From contig NZ_CAMYOM010000023.1 in the NCBI RefSeq assembly GCF_947260015.1, positions 1 through 33,140 on the forward strand: a stretch of DNA of 33,140 nucleotides, given 5' to 3'. The position numbers and the translations under genes are program-made. The DNA comes from an uncultured Eudoraea sp. GTDB lineage: Bacteria > Bacteroidota > Bacteroidia > Flavobacteriales > Flavobacteriaceae. How positions within the stretch are numbered: the first letter of the stretch is position 1; every line of letters begins with the position of its first letter. The notes beneath the pieces are model-generated. The model had not been told where the DNA came from and made no database searches. It worked only from the letters and a program-made list of their open reading frames with translations. Of this stretch, positions 15,320 through 23,963 are shown piece after piece.

Positions 15320-16090
15320 ATGAGTAACATGAAAGAAAAAGTCGTACTGATAACCGGAGCAAGTAGTGGTATTGGGAGAGCAACGGCAGAAGCTTTTGCA
15401 GCGAAAGGCGCAAATATTGTAGTCGCTGCACGTCGGAAAAAGGAACTTGATACTTTAGTGACTTCTATCGAGGCTAAGGGAGGTAAGGCATCCGCTATCA
15501 GGACGGATGTTTCGATTGCGAAGAATGTAGAGCAAATGGTCGCTCATACTATTGAAGTATTTGGCCGTCTGGATTATGCAGTTAATAATGCTGGCATAGA
15601 AGGTAAACTAAATGGAATAACGGACCTTTCTGAAGATGATTGGGATCAGGTTCTTGACATCAACCTAAAGGGAACATTTCTTTGTATGAAGTATGAGGCC
15701 AGAGCAATGCTCAATCTTGGTCACGGTGGGGCAATTGTAAATATCGGTTCAGTAAATTCGTTTCTCGGTTTTCCGACCGGATCGGCCTATGTAACTTCAA
15801 AGCACGGCCTGATAGGATTAACCACCAGCGTCTCTGCGGAGTTGGCACCACAGGGTGTTCGAGTAAACCTTTTGTGTCCGGGTGTTACAGATACACCTAT
15901 GCATCAACGCTTGAGAGGAGTTGTTGGTGATGACTTATATGACCAGGGATTGCTACCTAGAGTTCATCAAAAACGAGCTGGGCGCCCGGAAGAGATTGCT
16001 AAGGCCATTGTGTTTCTTTGTTCAGATGAATCTAGTTATATTACCGGGACAACACTTACAGCAGATGGTGGACTCACGTTGACGCTGTAG
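15320..16090 (+). CDS. SDR-family oxidoreductase (glucose 1-dehydrogenase-like)
   Basis: A 256-residue classical short-chain dehydrogenase. TGASSGIG is at 12-19, NNAG at 89-92, the catalytic Ser at 144 (NIGSVNS) and Y157-x3-K161 (SAYVTSKHG), followed by the PG...T motif (LLCPGVTDTPM) and the C-terminal DGGLTLTL. Cytoplasmic, NAD(P)-dependent. The first Met at 15320 has an AAAGGA stretch about 10 nt upstream that could act as a ribosome-binding site; Met4 is the alternative start. The gene lies 143 nt after the amidohydrolase with a small inverted repeat (TCCCGAT at 15220-15226, ATCGGGA at 15248-15254) in between, so it may be separately transcribed. The substrate cannot be inferred from sequence. 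Confidence 0.9.
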   Translation: MSNMKEKVVLITGASSGIGRATAEAFAAKGANIVVAARRKKELDTLVTSIEAKGGKASAIRTDVSIAKNVEQMVAHTIEVFGRLDYAVNNAGIEGKLNGITDLSEDDWDQVLDINLKGTFLCMKYEARAMLNLGHGGAIVNIGSVNSFLGFPTGSAYVTSKHGLIGLTTSVSAELAPQGVRVNLLCPGVTDTPMHQRLRGVVGDDLYDQGLLPRVHQKRAGRPEEIAKAIVFLCSDESSYITGTTLTADGGLTLTL

Positions 16091-16195
16091 CATATTTATT
16101 AACTATAAATTTATCATTCTAAATCCATAACTAACATCAAAATAGGGTTTAGCGCGTATTATAATAAACCAAGCGAACCATATTCAAACCGTTGC

Positions 16196-16212
16196 AAAGT
16201 TCAAATAAACGA
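16196..16212 (+). repeat. Direct repeat copy 3 (AAAGTTCAAATAAACGA)
   Basis: Identical to 4914-4930; the preceding C also matches the copy at 4261-4274. It lies in the spacer before the haloperoxidase-like gene. Confidence 0.4.
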
Positions 16213-16277
16213 GTGTTTCATTTTCGGACAAAAGAAGAGTAATGTACTATTATCCAAAACCATTTTCCGGGTATGAG

Positions 16278-16285
16278 TATATTTG
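16278..16285 (+). promoter_or_regulatory. Candidate -7 promoter element upstream of the haloperoxidase-like gene
   Basis: TATATTTG matches TAnnTTTG about 100 nt before the ATG at 16383. No TTTG is seen 19-21 nt upstream. Confidence 0.25.
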
Positions 16286-16382
16286 GTTTTGATATAATAA
16301 GTTTTGTCTCATTAAAGAAACAAATATTGAGTATTAAAGAAATATTTTTTTTAAATTTCGAAGCTAAAACGAAACTATATTA

Positions 16383-17849
16383 ATGAAAAGAGTATTACTA
16401 TTATCAATCTTCGCCTTAATTTTCTTTGGGTGTAAGGATAACCAAAACAAACAACAAAGTTCGACCAAAATAACTGAACCGAAAGGAGTTGAAAACGTTG
16501 CTTATAAGTGGGGGCAAATTGCTTTGACTGCAACAGCTAACGACACAGAAAAGTTTAAGCCAAGGCCAACAATAACTTCTCGATATTTGGGTTTAATTTT
16601 CGTTTCAGTTTTTGATGCTTGGTCACGATATGACGAAAAAGCAATTCCTGTTTATCTAAATAATGTAGAAAGGACACCAGAAAATGAGCATTCACAAAAG
16701 AATAAAGAAATAGCTATAAGCTATGCAGCATTTCGAACAATGAATGAATATTATTATTCCGATAAAGAATTGTTTGCAGATTTTATGACCGAATTAGGAT
16801 TAGACCCAAACAATATAAGCTTAGACCCTAATACGCCAGAAGGTATTGGCAACTTAGCGGCTAAAGCAGTAATTGAAGCAAGAAAGGGAGACGGTGCAAA
16901 TCAATATGGAGAGGAAGAAGGGTCGAATGGAGAACCTTATTTCAATTATGTAGGATATGAACCTGTAAATTCTGCGGACAAGAATGTTGACCCGAATCGT
17001 TGGCAGCCGAAGTATTTTTCAGACGGCAAAGGAGGGAAATACGCCCCAGGATGTTTAACCCCTTACTGGGACCAGGTTAAACCAATTGCTTTAAAATCTG
17101 GAGACCAATTCAGACCGGGTCCACCCCCAATGATAGGTTCTGAACAATTAGAAAAAGAAGTACAAGAAGTAATTGAAGTGCAGGCAAATCTAACGGACTA
17201 TCAAAAGGCATTGGTCGAATTTATGCGTGATGGTCCTCAATCAGTACAACAGGCAGGACATTGGCTAAAGTTCGCTCAAGACGTTTCAAGAAGGGATAAT
17301 CACACACTTGACCAAGATGTCAAAATGTATTTCTACAATCAAGTTGTAGCAATGGATGCCTTTATCGCATCTTGGGACTCTAAAATGTTTTATGATTATG
17401 CAAGACCATACGCCTTAGTCCATAAATATTACGATGACCAAAAAATAAAGGCTTGGGGTGGTGAAGGAAAAGGAATGGTAGAAATGGACGGAAAACAATG
17501 GCGGCCTTATTCGCCAGAAACATTTTTATGCCCACCGTTTCCAAGTTATGTTTCAGGACATAGTACAATTAGCGGAGGATGTGCAGAAGCATTAAAATTG
17601 TGGACGGGAAGTGATAAATTTGGTTCTAAGTCTGAATTAGTTGCTGGAGCGATGACCGAACCTGACGACTTGGGAGATACGATAACATTGGAATTTCCAA
17701 CTTTTACCGAAACAGCGGAAATGGCAGGTATTTCTAGAGTTTTAGGTGGATACCACATTCAGGCAGATAATGTCGCTGGATTAGAATTAGGAAGAAATGT
17801 TGCCAAAGAAGTCTGGAAATTTTATAAACAACATATAGGAGAAAAATAA
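16383..17849 (+). CDS. Vanadium-dependent haloperoxidase / PAP2-family lipoprotein
   Basis: A 488-residue lipoprotein (lipobox FFGC, Cys17). All vanadate- or phosphate-binding residues of the family can be placed: K334-x6-R341-P (KMFYDYARP), S391-G392-H393 (PSYVSGHS) and R452-x5-H458 (SRVLGGYH). The N-terminal domain (KFKPRPTITSRYLGLIFVSVFDAW) is typical of the bacterial haloperoxidase-like group. Members either oxidise halides with peroxide or act as acid phosphatases; the sequence alone does not settle which. Export to the cell surface fits either role. It stands alone, with 292 nt of AT-rich spacer upstream. It probably does not belong to the GMC module. Confidence 0.88.
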   Translation: MKRVLLLSIFALIFFGCKDNQNKQQSSTKITEPKGVENVAYKWGQIALTATANDTEKFKPRPTITSRYLGLIFVSVFDAWSRYDEKAIPVYLNNVERTPENEHSQKNKEIAISYAAFRTMNEYYYSDKELFADFMTELGLDPNNISLDPNTPEGIGNLAAKAVIEARKGDGANQYGEEEGSNGEPYFNYVGYEPVNSADKNVDPNRWQPKYFSDGKGGKYAPGCLTPYWDQVKPIALKSGDQFRPGPPPMIGSEQLEKEVQEVIEVQANLTDYQKALVEFMRDGPQSVQQAGHWLKFAQDVSRRDNHTLDQDVKMYFYNQVVAMDAFIASWDSKMFYDYARPYALVHKYYDDQKIKAWGGEGKGMVEMDGKQWRPYSPETFLCPPFPSYVSGHSTISGGCAEALKLWTGSDKFGSKSELVAGAMTEPDDLGDTITLEFPTFTETAEMAGISRVLGGYHIQADNVAGLELGRNVAKEVWKFYKQHIGEK

Positions 17850-18016
17850 CGAGACACAACAAAGAACTGAGTTAAAATCCAAAGGAAATTAACTTAAATT
17901 CGAGATATAGTTTTCATCATAAGATAATCCTGATTTAGCTACTGCAAAAGCCTGTTTTAGGAACGACTTTAATACAACAGGCAGAATTTAATCCCAGTAT
18001 CAGGACTTACATATTA

Positions 18017-18484
18017 TTGGTGGGCGCATTTGTCCTGACGATCTCAGTGGTAGGAATTCCGTTACTCGTAGTTTGGTTTCTTGGACTTGGCCAATATATC
18101 AGTAAACGCTTTTATGAACATCTGAAATGCCAATTGACAGATCGGCACCTGGAGTTTAAAAAGGATGTACTATTTAAGGTTAAGAAAACGATACCCCTGG
18201 AGAACATTCAGGATCTGACATTTATAGAAAATCCTCTATTAAAATATCTTGATCTACGGATCCTCAAAATTGAAACTGCTGGACAGAGTAATCCTAAAGG
18301 GAGTGATATGAAATTGATCGGCATTATTAATTCTTCAGATTTTAAGGAGAATGTATTACACCAAAGAGAATTGCTGGTTACCGTAAACAGAAAGGATAGT
18401 AGACGGGTAGAAACAACTAGTGAACAAATTGTAGATATACTAGAGGAGATCAAAGATATTCTAAATGATATAAAGAATAAATAA
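18017..18484 (+). CDS. PH-domain (bPH2) membrane protein lacking a normal start
   Basis: A 155-residue open frame from a TTG, with a membrane segment VGAFVLTISVVGIPLLVVWF followed by a bPH2-type domain: CQLTDRHLEFKKDVLFKVKK, TIPLENIQDLTFIENPLL, ILKIETAGQSNPKGSDMKL. The frame stays open upstream to 17939 without any ATG or GTG, and that stretch (LIQQAEFNPSIRTYILL) resembles the N-terminus expected for this family. Thus the true start has been lost or a rare start is used; a stop at 17936 closes the frame. The gene may be a 5'-truncated remnant. Function of the family is unknown; a membrane-associated role is likely. Confidence 0.6.
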   Translation: MVGAFVLTISVVGIPLLVVWFLGLGQYISKRFYEHLKCQLTDRHLEFKKDVLFKVKKTIPLENIQDLTFIENPLLKYLDLRILKIETAGQSNPKGSDMKLIGIINSSDFKENVLHQRELLVTVNRKDSRRVETTSEQIVDILEEIKDILNDIKNK

Positions 18485-18502
18485 TGCAGCCCAAAACAAA
18501 AC

Positions 18503-18528
18503 CTAAACTGCATAAATACGCAGTTTAG
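18503..18528. terminator. Hairpin after the PH-domain gene
   Basis: A perfect 9-bp stem CTAAACTGC / GCAGTTTAG with an 8-nt loop, 19 nt after the stop codon. There is no T run on the + strand. It is a weak terminator candidate or RNA-stabilising structure. Confidence 0.35.
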
Positions 18529-18574
18529 CTAAATCGTTAAAAAAATAGCAGTAGATTCAGCACATAATAAAAAG

Positions 18575-19072
18575 ATGAAAAATAACCTGACGAAAATTTT
18601 AATAGTATTTGCGTTTCTATTACCTGTTAATAACTATTCTCAGAATATTGTTACAACTGAGGACTTGAAAACTCTTTTGGGGGAATGGGCCGGAACGTTA
18701 ACCTATATTGATTATGGCACTAATAAGCCCTTTACAATGCCTGCCAATTTAATTGTGAGTCAAGGAAAAAATAACAATCAGATTGTTTTGAACAATAATT
18801 ACCCTAACGAACCAAATGCAAATAGCAGGGATAAAATCAAAATATCTATAGATGGGACTCAATTGAATAAGCTTGACGTAAAATCAAAACAGGTCTTACC
18901 GAACGGGCAAGTTCAAATAACCACGCAGTATTCAGGTAAGGATAACGGAAAACAGGCTCTAATAAAGAATATATACATTTTTGGAACATCTGAGTTTATA
19001 ATCAGGAAAGTGGTTAAATTCGAAAATTCTGATGATTGGCTTATGAGGAATGAATATAAATATGTAAGGTAA
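18575..19072 (+). CDS. Secreted protein of unknown function (possible lipocalin-like fold)
   Basis: A 165-residue protein with a signal peptide (MKNNLTKILIVFAFLLP...YSQ, cut near residue 23). The mature part starts with LKTLLGEWAGTLTYIDYG, a beginning often seen in lipocalin-like DUF proteins, and then alternates short beta strands (ANLIVSQGKNNNQIVLNN, QVQITTQYSG, EFIIRKVVKFENS). No catalytic motif is visible. It has 43 nt of spacer to the next gene and may be cotranscribed with it. I do not recognise the family. Confidence 0.7.
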   Translation: MKNNLTKILIVFAFLLPVNNYSQNIVTTEDLKTLLGEWAGTLTYIDYGTNKPFTMPANLIVSQGKNNNQIVLNNNYPNEPNANSRDKIKISIDGTQLNKLDVKSKQVLPNGQVQITTQYSGKDNGKQALIKNIYIFGTSEFIIRKVVKFENSDDWLMRNEYKYVR

Positions 19073-19115
19073 TATTAAAGCAACCAACAAGCTTATAAGT
19101 AATTAAAAAATAGTA

Positions 19116-20597
19116 ATGCACAAATTAATAATCTCACTAACTTTTATCTTTATATTGAGTTCTTGTGCTGGACAAACTACAAATAATTTCGTCCCATCTT
19201 TCATAGAATCTAAGCAAACAACACACAAAATTCCTGACGGACAAGAATATACTTTTGGCTATTTAGAAGTACTTGAAAATAGAAGCAGTATTAACGGAAA
19301 AACTATAAAATTTCCCGTTTACATTTTTAAAAGCAGAAACCCTGGCCCAAAAAAAGACCCTATTATCTATACCGTTGGTGGTCCGGGTTCAACAACTATG
19401 CCTTCCGCACAATATATGAACTATTACGAGTATCTTGATGACAGAGACTTCATACTTATAGAACAACGTGGCAACTATTACGCACAACCACATTTGGATT
19501 GTCCTGAATGGGCCAAAGTGATTTACGAGTCAAATCTTCCCGATTTCGATACTAGCAAGTACGATAGTCTTTTTGAAGAAGCTGCCAAATCCTGCAGGGA
19601 TAGATTAATAAAAAAAGGTACAGACCTAAATGGATATAATACCAATGAAATTGCTGCCGATATTAATGATTTGGTGATAGCATTAGATATTGCAGAATAC
19701 AACCTGCTCACTATTTCATATAGTACTAAAATTGCACAAGTATTATTGCGGGATTATCCCGAGCGTATCAGGAGTGTAGTTATGGATTCACCGCTTCCTT
19801 TGGAAGTTAATTATGATGAAGAGAGTGTTGGAAATCTTTTGAAGTCTGTTGAGAAATTACTTTCTGATTGCGAGTCAGACAAGAATTGTAATCATGCTTT
19901 CCCAAACATCAAGCAACGCTTTTTTGATTATCTAAAAGAAAAGACGAAAGATCCACTAGTAGTTTCTATTGAAAACCCGAAAACCCGAAAACCGGAAACA
20001 TTCTACCTGAAAGGAGAAGATTTAATAATAGTTTTCACTTATGCTTCCACAGGAGATGTGATTAATATTCCACTTGAAATAAATAAGTTACTGAATACCG
20101 ATTTGACTTATATAAAAGAACAACTTTCTTATTTATTCAGAAAACCTGGTGATGGAGCAGGTTTAGGGATGCGTCTTTCTGTTTGGTGCGCAGAAGAACA
20201 CCCTTTCAATTCGCAAGAAATAATAGCATTCGAAACCAAAAAATATCCACAAGTTGAGGGGTTATCGCCAGCAGTTTTCGAGAATGAAATTTGTGACATT
20301 TGGGGTGTTAAGAAAGTTTCAGAAATCGAAAATCAACCTATCAAAAGTAATATCCCAGTTTTATTGATAAACGGAGAATATGATAATGAAACACCCGTAA
20401 AATGGGCGGAATCAATGAAAAGTAACTTAACTAATAGTTATCATTTGATTTTTAAAGGTTGGAAACATACACCAACTACTAATTGGGGAAATCAATGTGC
20501 GATGCAAGCAGCAAATGATTTTTTTAATGACCCAAATGTTAAACCAAATCCGGATTGTTTTACAGAAATAAAAAGCCCTAAATTTAAAACTGATTAA
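19116..20597 (+). CDS. Alpha/beta-hydrolase lipoprotein, tripeptidyl-aminopeptidase (TAP) type
   Basis: A 493-residue lipoprotein (lipobox LSSC, Cys17). The oxyanion loop is VGGPGST (87-93), followed by LIEQRGNYYAQPHLDCP, typical of the S33/TAP group. The nucleophile region is TISYS (199-203) with Ser201; the canonical G-x-S-Y-G has lost both glycines. Asp423 (INGEYDNETP) and His451 (GWKHTPT) complete a triad, and the C-terminal CAMQAANDFFNDP matches the TAP-like domain. It probably cleaves N-terminal residues or proline peptides in the periplasm or at the cell surface. The altered elbow makes activity uncertain. Confidence 0.85.
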   Translation: MHKLIISLTFIFILSSCAGQTTNNFVPSFIESKQTTHKIPDGQEYTFGYLEVLENRSSINGKTIKFPVYIFKSRNPGPKKDPIIYTVGGPGSTTMPSAQYMNYYEYLDDRDFILIEQRGNYYAQPHLDCPEWAKVIYESNLPDFDTSKYDSLFEEAAKSCRDRLIKKGTDLNGYNTNEIAADINDLVIALDIAEYNLLTISYSTKIAQVLLRDYPERIRSVVMDSPLPLEVNYDEESVGNLLKSVEKLLSDCESDKNCNHAFPNIKQRFFDYLKEKTKDPLVVSIENPKTRKPETFYLKGEDLIIVFTYASTGDVINIPLEINKLLNTDLTYIKEQLSYLFRKPGDGAGLGMRLSVWCAEEHPFNSQEIIAFETKKYPQVEGLSPAVFENEICDIWGVKKVSEIENQPIKSNIPVLLINGEYDNETPVKWAESMKSNLTNSYHLIFKGWKHTPTTNWGNQCAMQAANDFFNDPNVKPNPDCFTEIKSPKFKTD

Positions 20598-20742
20598 ATA
20601 ATTGCCGTCATCAACTTGCATAGCTTATGCCTTTGCTACACTAAAATTTATTTACCTTTAAATTATATAAATTTTGTGCAACTCGCTCTACTGAAACCCG
20701 GCACGAGCCGTACACGAACACACTTTCAACAATTCTGATCAA

Positions 20743-20883
20743 ATGATAAAAACAGAACAAATTTTCATCCTAATTCTTGCTTTAACTTTACTATCAGCAT
20801 GCACTAATAAAGTAAAAACAGATATCAAAGCAGGTACTGATCCTGCAATTGAAGCTGCACTTCAGAGAATTAAGAATAGATAA
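20743..20883 (+). CDS. Small lipoprotein, 46 residues
   Basis: The frame begins MIKTEQIFILILALTLLSAC, with lipobox LSAC and Cys20, followed by only 26 residues (TNKVKTDIKAGTDPAIEAAL...). It is preceded by 146 nt of spacer. Its short tail reads like the start of a larger protein cut by a stop, so it may be the 5' remnant of a lost gene. It is also plausible as a genuine small lipoprotein. Confidence 0.45.
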   Translation: MIKTEQIFILILALTLLSACTNKVKTDIKAGTDPAIEAALQRIKNR

Positions 20884-20965
20884 AAAAGTTGACATAGTAA
20901 ATTTATCATCAACCGTAACATTTAATTATTTAAATCGTTTTTTGAAGAAACCATTAAAAATATAA

Positions 20966-21079
20966 ATGAATTCAAAGAAAAATGATGGAATCGCAGGAAT
21001 TCTATACTTACTTATAGCAATAACAGGAGAGTTTTCAATTATTTTGTGGGTTTTGATAAAAGGAGTAAAAGAACATTAA
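20966..21079 (+). pseudogene. DUF4386 membrane protein remnant with large internal deletion
   Basis: A 37-codon frame encodes one hydrophobic stretch. Its beginning (MNSKKNDGIAGILYLLIAIT) resembles the N-terminus of DUF4386 proteins and its end (GEFSIILWVLIKGVKEH) resembles their C-terminus (GE...LWLLIKGV from memory). A normal member has about 220-240 residues, so around 190 codons appear to have been lost in frame. The small product could still insert in the membrane. Confidence 0.45.
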
Positions 21080-21091
21080 CAGCCGCTAAAA

Positions 21092-22153
21092 ATGTATAAG
21101 TTTATGAATATAAGAGCTTCAACTTCTGGATTGCTAATAGTTATATTCTTAATAGCCTCTTGCCGGGATAATCACAACTATCTGCAAAATGCGGAGAACA
21201 TATATAATCTTACAACTGAAGAACAACTGAAGGATGACAAATACGCTCAAGGAATTGAAAATTTTTATGAGATAGGCGAGGAAGATTATTTCACAGGCAA
21301 AGCCAATATTAGTATCTACTATAAAGTATTTAAACGACCTGAAGTAACAAGTCCGGCCATTCTAATTTCTGCGGGCAGAACTGAAGCCTCAATTAAGTAT
21401 AAAGAACTAATCTTTGACCTTTACAACAACGGTTATTCTGTATACATTCATGATCATAGGGGACAGGGCTTATCGGGAAGAATGACAGATGACCCGGATA
21501 TGGGATATATTGACACTTTTCAATATTACATTGACGATATGAAATATTTTTACAACAACATGCTTAAAGCAGCAAACCATAATAGCATTTATTTGCTGGC
21601 ACATTCAATGGGTGGAGCTATTGGAATAACATATCTGGAACAGAATCCTGATGATTTTAATGCTGCGGCATTTTCTTCGCCAATGCTTGGACTTTCTGCG
21701 CCAAGTTGCACAGGGGCCAAGCTTTTATCCGGTGATAATCCTGAATATGCTTTGGGGCAAGGCAATTATGACGAGGGTAAACCGGACTTTAAGGAAAATA
21801 CTCTTACCGGCTCAGAAATTCGATATAACCGAATGAATGCAGCTTTTGCAAAAGAACCAAAAGCAAAACTAGGCGGCGCCACTTATGACTGGGTAGTTAA
21901 ATCTTGCCAACAGTTTGATTATATGTATAATAACATTCAGAATATTCAGACACCTTTTATTATATTTTCAGCGGAAAACGAACAAATTGTTGACGTTGAT
22001 TCTCATCAGGATTTCGTTGAAAATGCAATAAAACTTGGTAAACCCTGTGAAGTATTTACCATAGTAAATGCCCAGCATGAATTACTGATGGAAAAGGATA
22101 AGCAAAGAATTGCAACAATTAACCAAATCTTAAAATATTTTAAATCCTTTTGA
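21092..22153 (+). CDS. PldB-like lysophospholipase/monoacylglycerol-lipase lipoprotein
   Basis: A 353-residue alpha/beta hydrolase with a lipobox IASC (Cys24). HDHRGQGLSGRMTDDPDMGY (120-139) and LLAHSMGGA (168-176, nucleophile Ser172) follow the E. coli PldB pattern; Asp301 (EQIVDVD) and His329 (NAQHELL) complete the triad. It should release fatty acids from lysophospholipids or monoglycerides at the periplasmic face. The reading frame ends KYFKSF, but the +1 frame continues without a stop to 22202 and reads NPFDDPEPEALLKKLGKRT, a credible native tail. One extra A near 22142-22144 would explain the truncation. A start at the second Met (21104) is possible. Confidence 0.85.
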   Translation: MYKFMNIRASTSGLLIVIFLIASCRDNHNYLQNAENIYNLTTEEQLKDDKYAQGIENFYEIGEEDYFTGKANISIYYKVFKRPEVTSPAILISAGRTEASIKYKELIFDLYNNGYSVYIHDHRGQGLSGRMTDDPDMGYIDTFQYYIDDMKYFYNNMLKAANHNSIYLLAHSMGGAIGITYLEQNPDDFNAAAFSSPMLGLSAPSCTGAKLLSGDNPEYALGQGNYDEGKPDFKENTLTGSEIRYNRMNAAFAKEPKAKLGGATYDWVVKSCQQFDYMYNNIQNIQTPFIIFSAENEQIVDVDSHQDFVENAIKLGKPCEVFTIVNAQHELLMEKDKQRIATINQILKYFKSF

Positions 22154-22227
22154 TGATCCGGAGCCTGAGGCGCTTCTAAAGAAATTAGGAAAAAGGACTT
22201 AACAACAACTATAATAAACAGCTAATT

Positions 22228-22258
22228 AAGCGCAAGTCATTCAAGCTTGTGCTTTTTT
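22228..22258 (+). terminator. Rho-independent terminator after the PldB-like gene
   Basis: A 9-bp stem (AAGCGCAAG at 22228-22236 with CTTGTGCTT at 22246-22254, one G-U pair) and a 9-nt loop; the T run covers 22253-22258. The left arm (ATTAAGCGCAAGT) recurs alone at 28254-28266. Confidence 0.65.
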
Positions 22259-22309
22259 AATACATTTAACCTATCCGAAAAGATTGCGATTATAAAAATG
22301 CTACTTTTC

Positions 22310-22376
22310 ATACCCGCCCGCCCTCCCAAGGCGGGCCTGCCCTCCCAAGGCGGGCCTGCCCGCCTATGGCGGGTAT
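22310..22376. repeat. GC-rich palindromic repeat cluster
   Basis: Two perfect tandem 19-mers (22321-22339 and 22340-22358, unit CCCTCCCAAGGCGGGCCTG) lie between the inverted ends ATACCCGCC (22310-22318) and GGCGGGTAT (22368-22376). Each unit and the terminal CCCGCCTATGGCGGG can fold. It is strikingly GC-rich in an AT-rich spacer and looks like a REP-type dispersed element. It sits just upstream of the transporter gene. Confidence 0.7.
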
Positions 22377-22429
22377 AAGATCGTTATGGTGCATTTGGAC
22401 TAACTAAGAAATAGTAACAGAATTTATAA

Positions 22430-23923
22430 ATGAAAAAACTAAAGTTTCCAACGGCCCAAACCATACTAATCTTCATTGCTGTATTTGTAACATTTTTGAC
22501 CTGGGTGGTTCCGGCAGGCAAATACGATAGCCTGGCTTACAATGCCACAAGCAATACATTTACCAAAACCGGCATAGAAGAGAGCGTCGAATTACCGGCA
22601 ACGCAAGAAACTTTAGAGAACCTCAACATTAAAATTCCTGTTCAAAAATTTACAAGTGGTGATATCTATAAGCCAATCGGAATTCCTAATACCTATAAAA
22701 AACTGGATTCAAAACCACAAGGCCTTTTAGATTTGGCGAAATCGCCTATAAAAGGCATAATCGCAGCAGCAGACATCATCTTTTTAATACTTATTATTGG
22801 GGGCTTAATTGGCATAATGAACCTCACAGGGGCATTTGATGCCGGAATATCCTGGATGGCAAAAATACTTAAAGGCAGAGAGTTTATTCTAATTATTTTG
22901 GTAACAACACTTATTGCAGCCGGTGGAACAACCTTTGGTCTTGCTGAAGAAACGATGGCTTTCTATCCCATTTTAATACCTGTATTCCTGGCAGCAAAAT
23001 ATGATGCGATGGTTGGGCTTGCCTGTATTTTTCTCGGTTCAGGAATTGGGTCAATGTGCTCTACTATAAATCCGTTTTCTACGATTATTGCTTCGGATGC
23101 TGCTGGAATAAATTGGACAACAGGTCTCAACAATCGCGTAATCATGCTGGTTGTTTGTCTGACTATTACTATTCTTTATATTCTTCGCTATGCTAAACGC
23201 GTAAAAGCCGATCCATCAAAGTCACTTATTTATGACCAAAAAGAGGCCCTGGAGAAGCTGTTTGGAATAAATACCATGAATACAACAACGGAATTCACAA
23301 ATAGACTAAGACTTATTACCGTTGTATTTTCATTATGCTTCGTCGTTATGATATATGGGGTTTCCTTTTTAAGTTGGTGGTTTGTAGAAATGACAACTAC
23401 CTTTCTTGTTGGTGCCATCCTTATTGGCATGATTGGTAAGATAAAAGAAAGTGTTTTCGTAGAAGAGTTTGCAAAAGGTGCAGCCTCTTTACTGAGTGTT
23501 GCCTTTATTGTTGGTATCGCCCGGGGTGTTACCATTTTAATGGAAGATGGCCTTATTAGCGATACCATTTTATATCATGCAAGTACAATAACAGAAGGGA
23601 TGAACAAAGGTGTCTTTACAAATGTCATGCTCTTTATTTATGGGGGTTTATCCTTTTTTATGCCATCGTCCTCAGGAATGGCTGTTTTAACCATGCCAAT
23701 CATGTCGCCATTGGCAGATACTGTAAACATTGGAAGAGAAACTATTGTTGACACCTATCAATATGGTATGGGGCTGTTTTATTTGATCAATCCTACAGGT
23801 TTAATATTGGCAGCCTTGGCTATTGTAAAAATAGGGTTCAATAAGTGGGTGCAATTTATAATGCCTCTTCTTATACTATTGTTAATAACTACAATGATCT
23901 TATTGACTATTTCCGTATATTAA
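22430..23923 (+). CDS. YfcC-family (DcuC/ArcD-like) membrane transporter
   Basis: A 497-residue polytopic membrane protein with about 12 hydrophobic segments. The family opening KFPTAQTILIFIAVFVTFLT followed by WVVPAGKYD is present. A central block AEETMAFYPILIPVFLAAKY and GSGIGSMCSTINPFST (about 201-217) is characteristic of YfcC transporters, which belong to the ion-transporter superfamily with DcuC and carry amino acids, peptides or dicarboxylates. The SIS and kinase genes follow 40 nt later on the same strand, so it probably imports their substrate. By analogy FraA, the fructose-asparagine importer of Salmonella, is also DcuC-like. Its composition is closer to the window average than that of the two following genes. 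Confidence 0.88.
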   Translation: MKKLKFPTAQTILIFIAVFVTFLTWVVPAGKYDSLAYNATSNTFTKTGIEESVELPATQETLENLNIKIPVQKFTSGDIYKPIGIPNTYKKLDSKPQGLLDLAKSPIKGIIAAADIIFLILIIGGLIGIMNLTGAFDAGISWMAKILKGREFILIILVTTLIAAGGTTFGLAEETMAFYPILIPVFLAAKYDAMVGLACIFLGSGIGSMCSTINPFSTIIASDAAGINWTTGLNNRVIMLVVCLTITILYILRYAKRVKADPSKSLIYDQKEALEKLFGINTMNTTTEFTNRLRLITVVFSLCFVVMIYGVSFLSWWFVEMTTTFLVGAILIGMIGKIKESVFVEEFAKGAASLLSVAFIVGIARGVTILMEDGLISDTILYHASTITEGMNKGVFTNVMLFIYGGLSFFMPSSSGMAVLTMPIMSPLADTVNIGRETIVDTYQYGMGLFYLINPTGLILAALAIVKIGFNKWVQFIMPLLILLLITTMILLTISVY

Positions 23924-23963
23924 AATTAAAAAAGCACCCAACATAATATAAAGATTAAATTTT

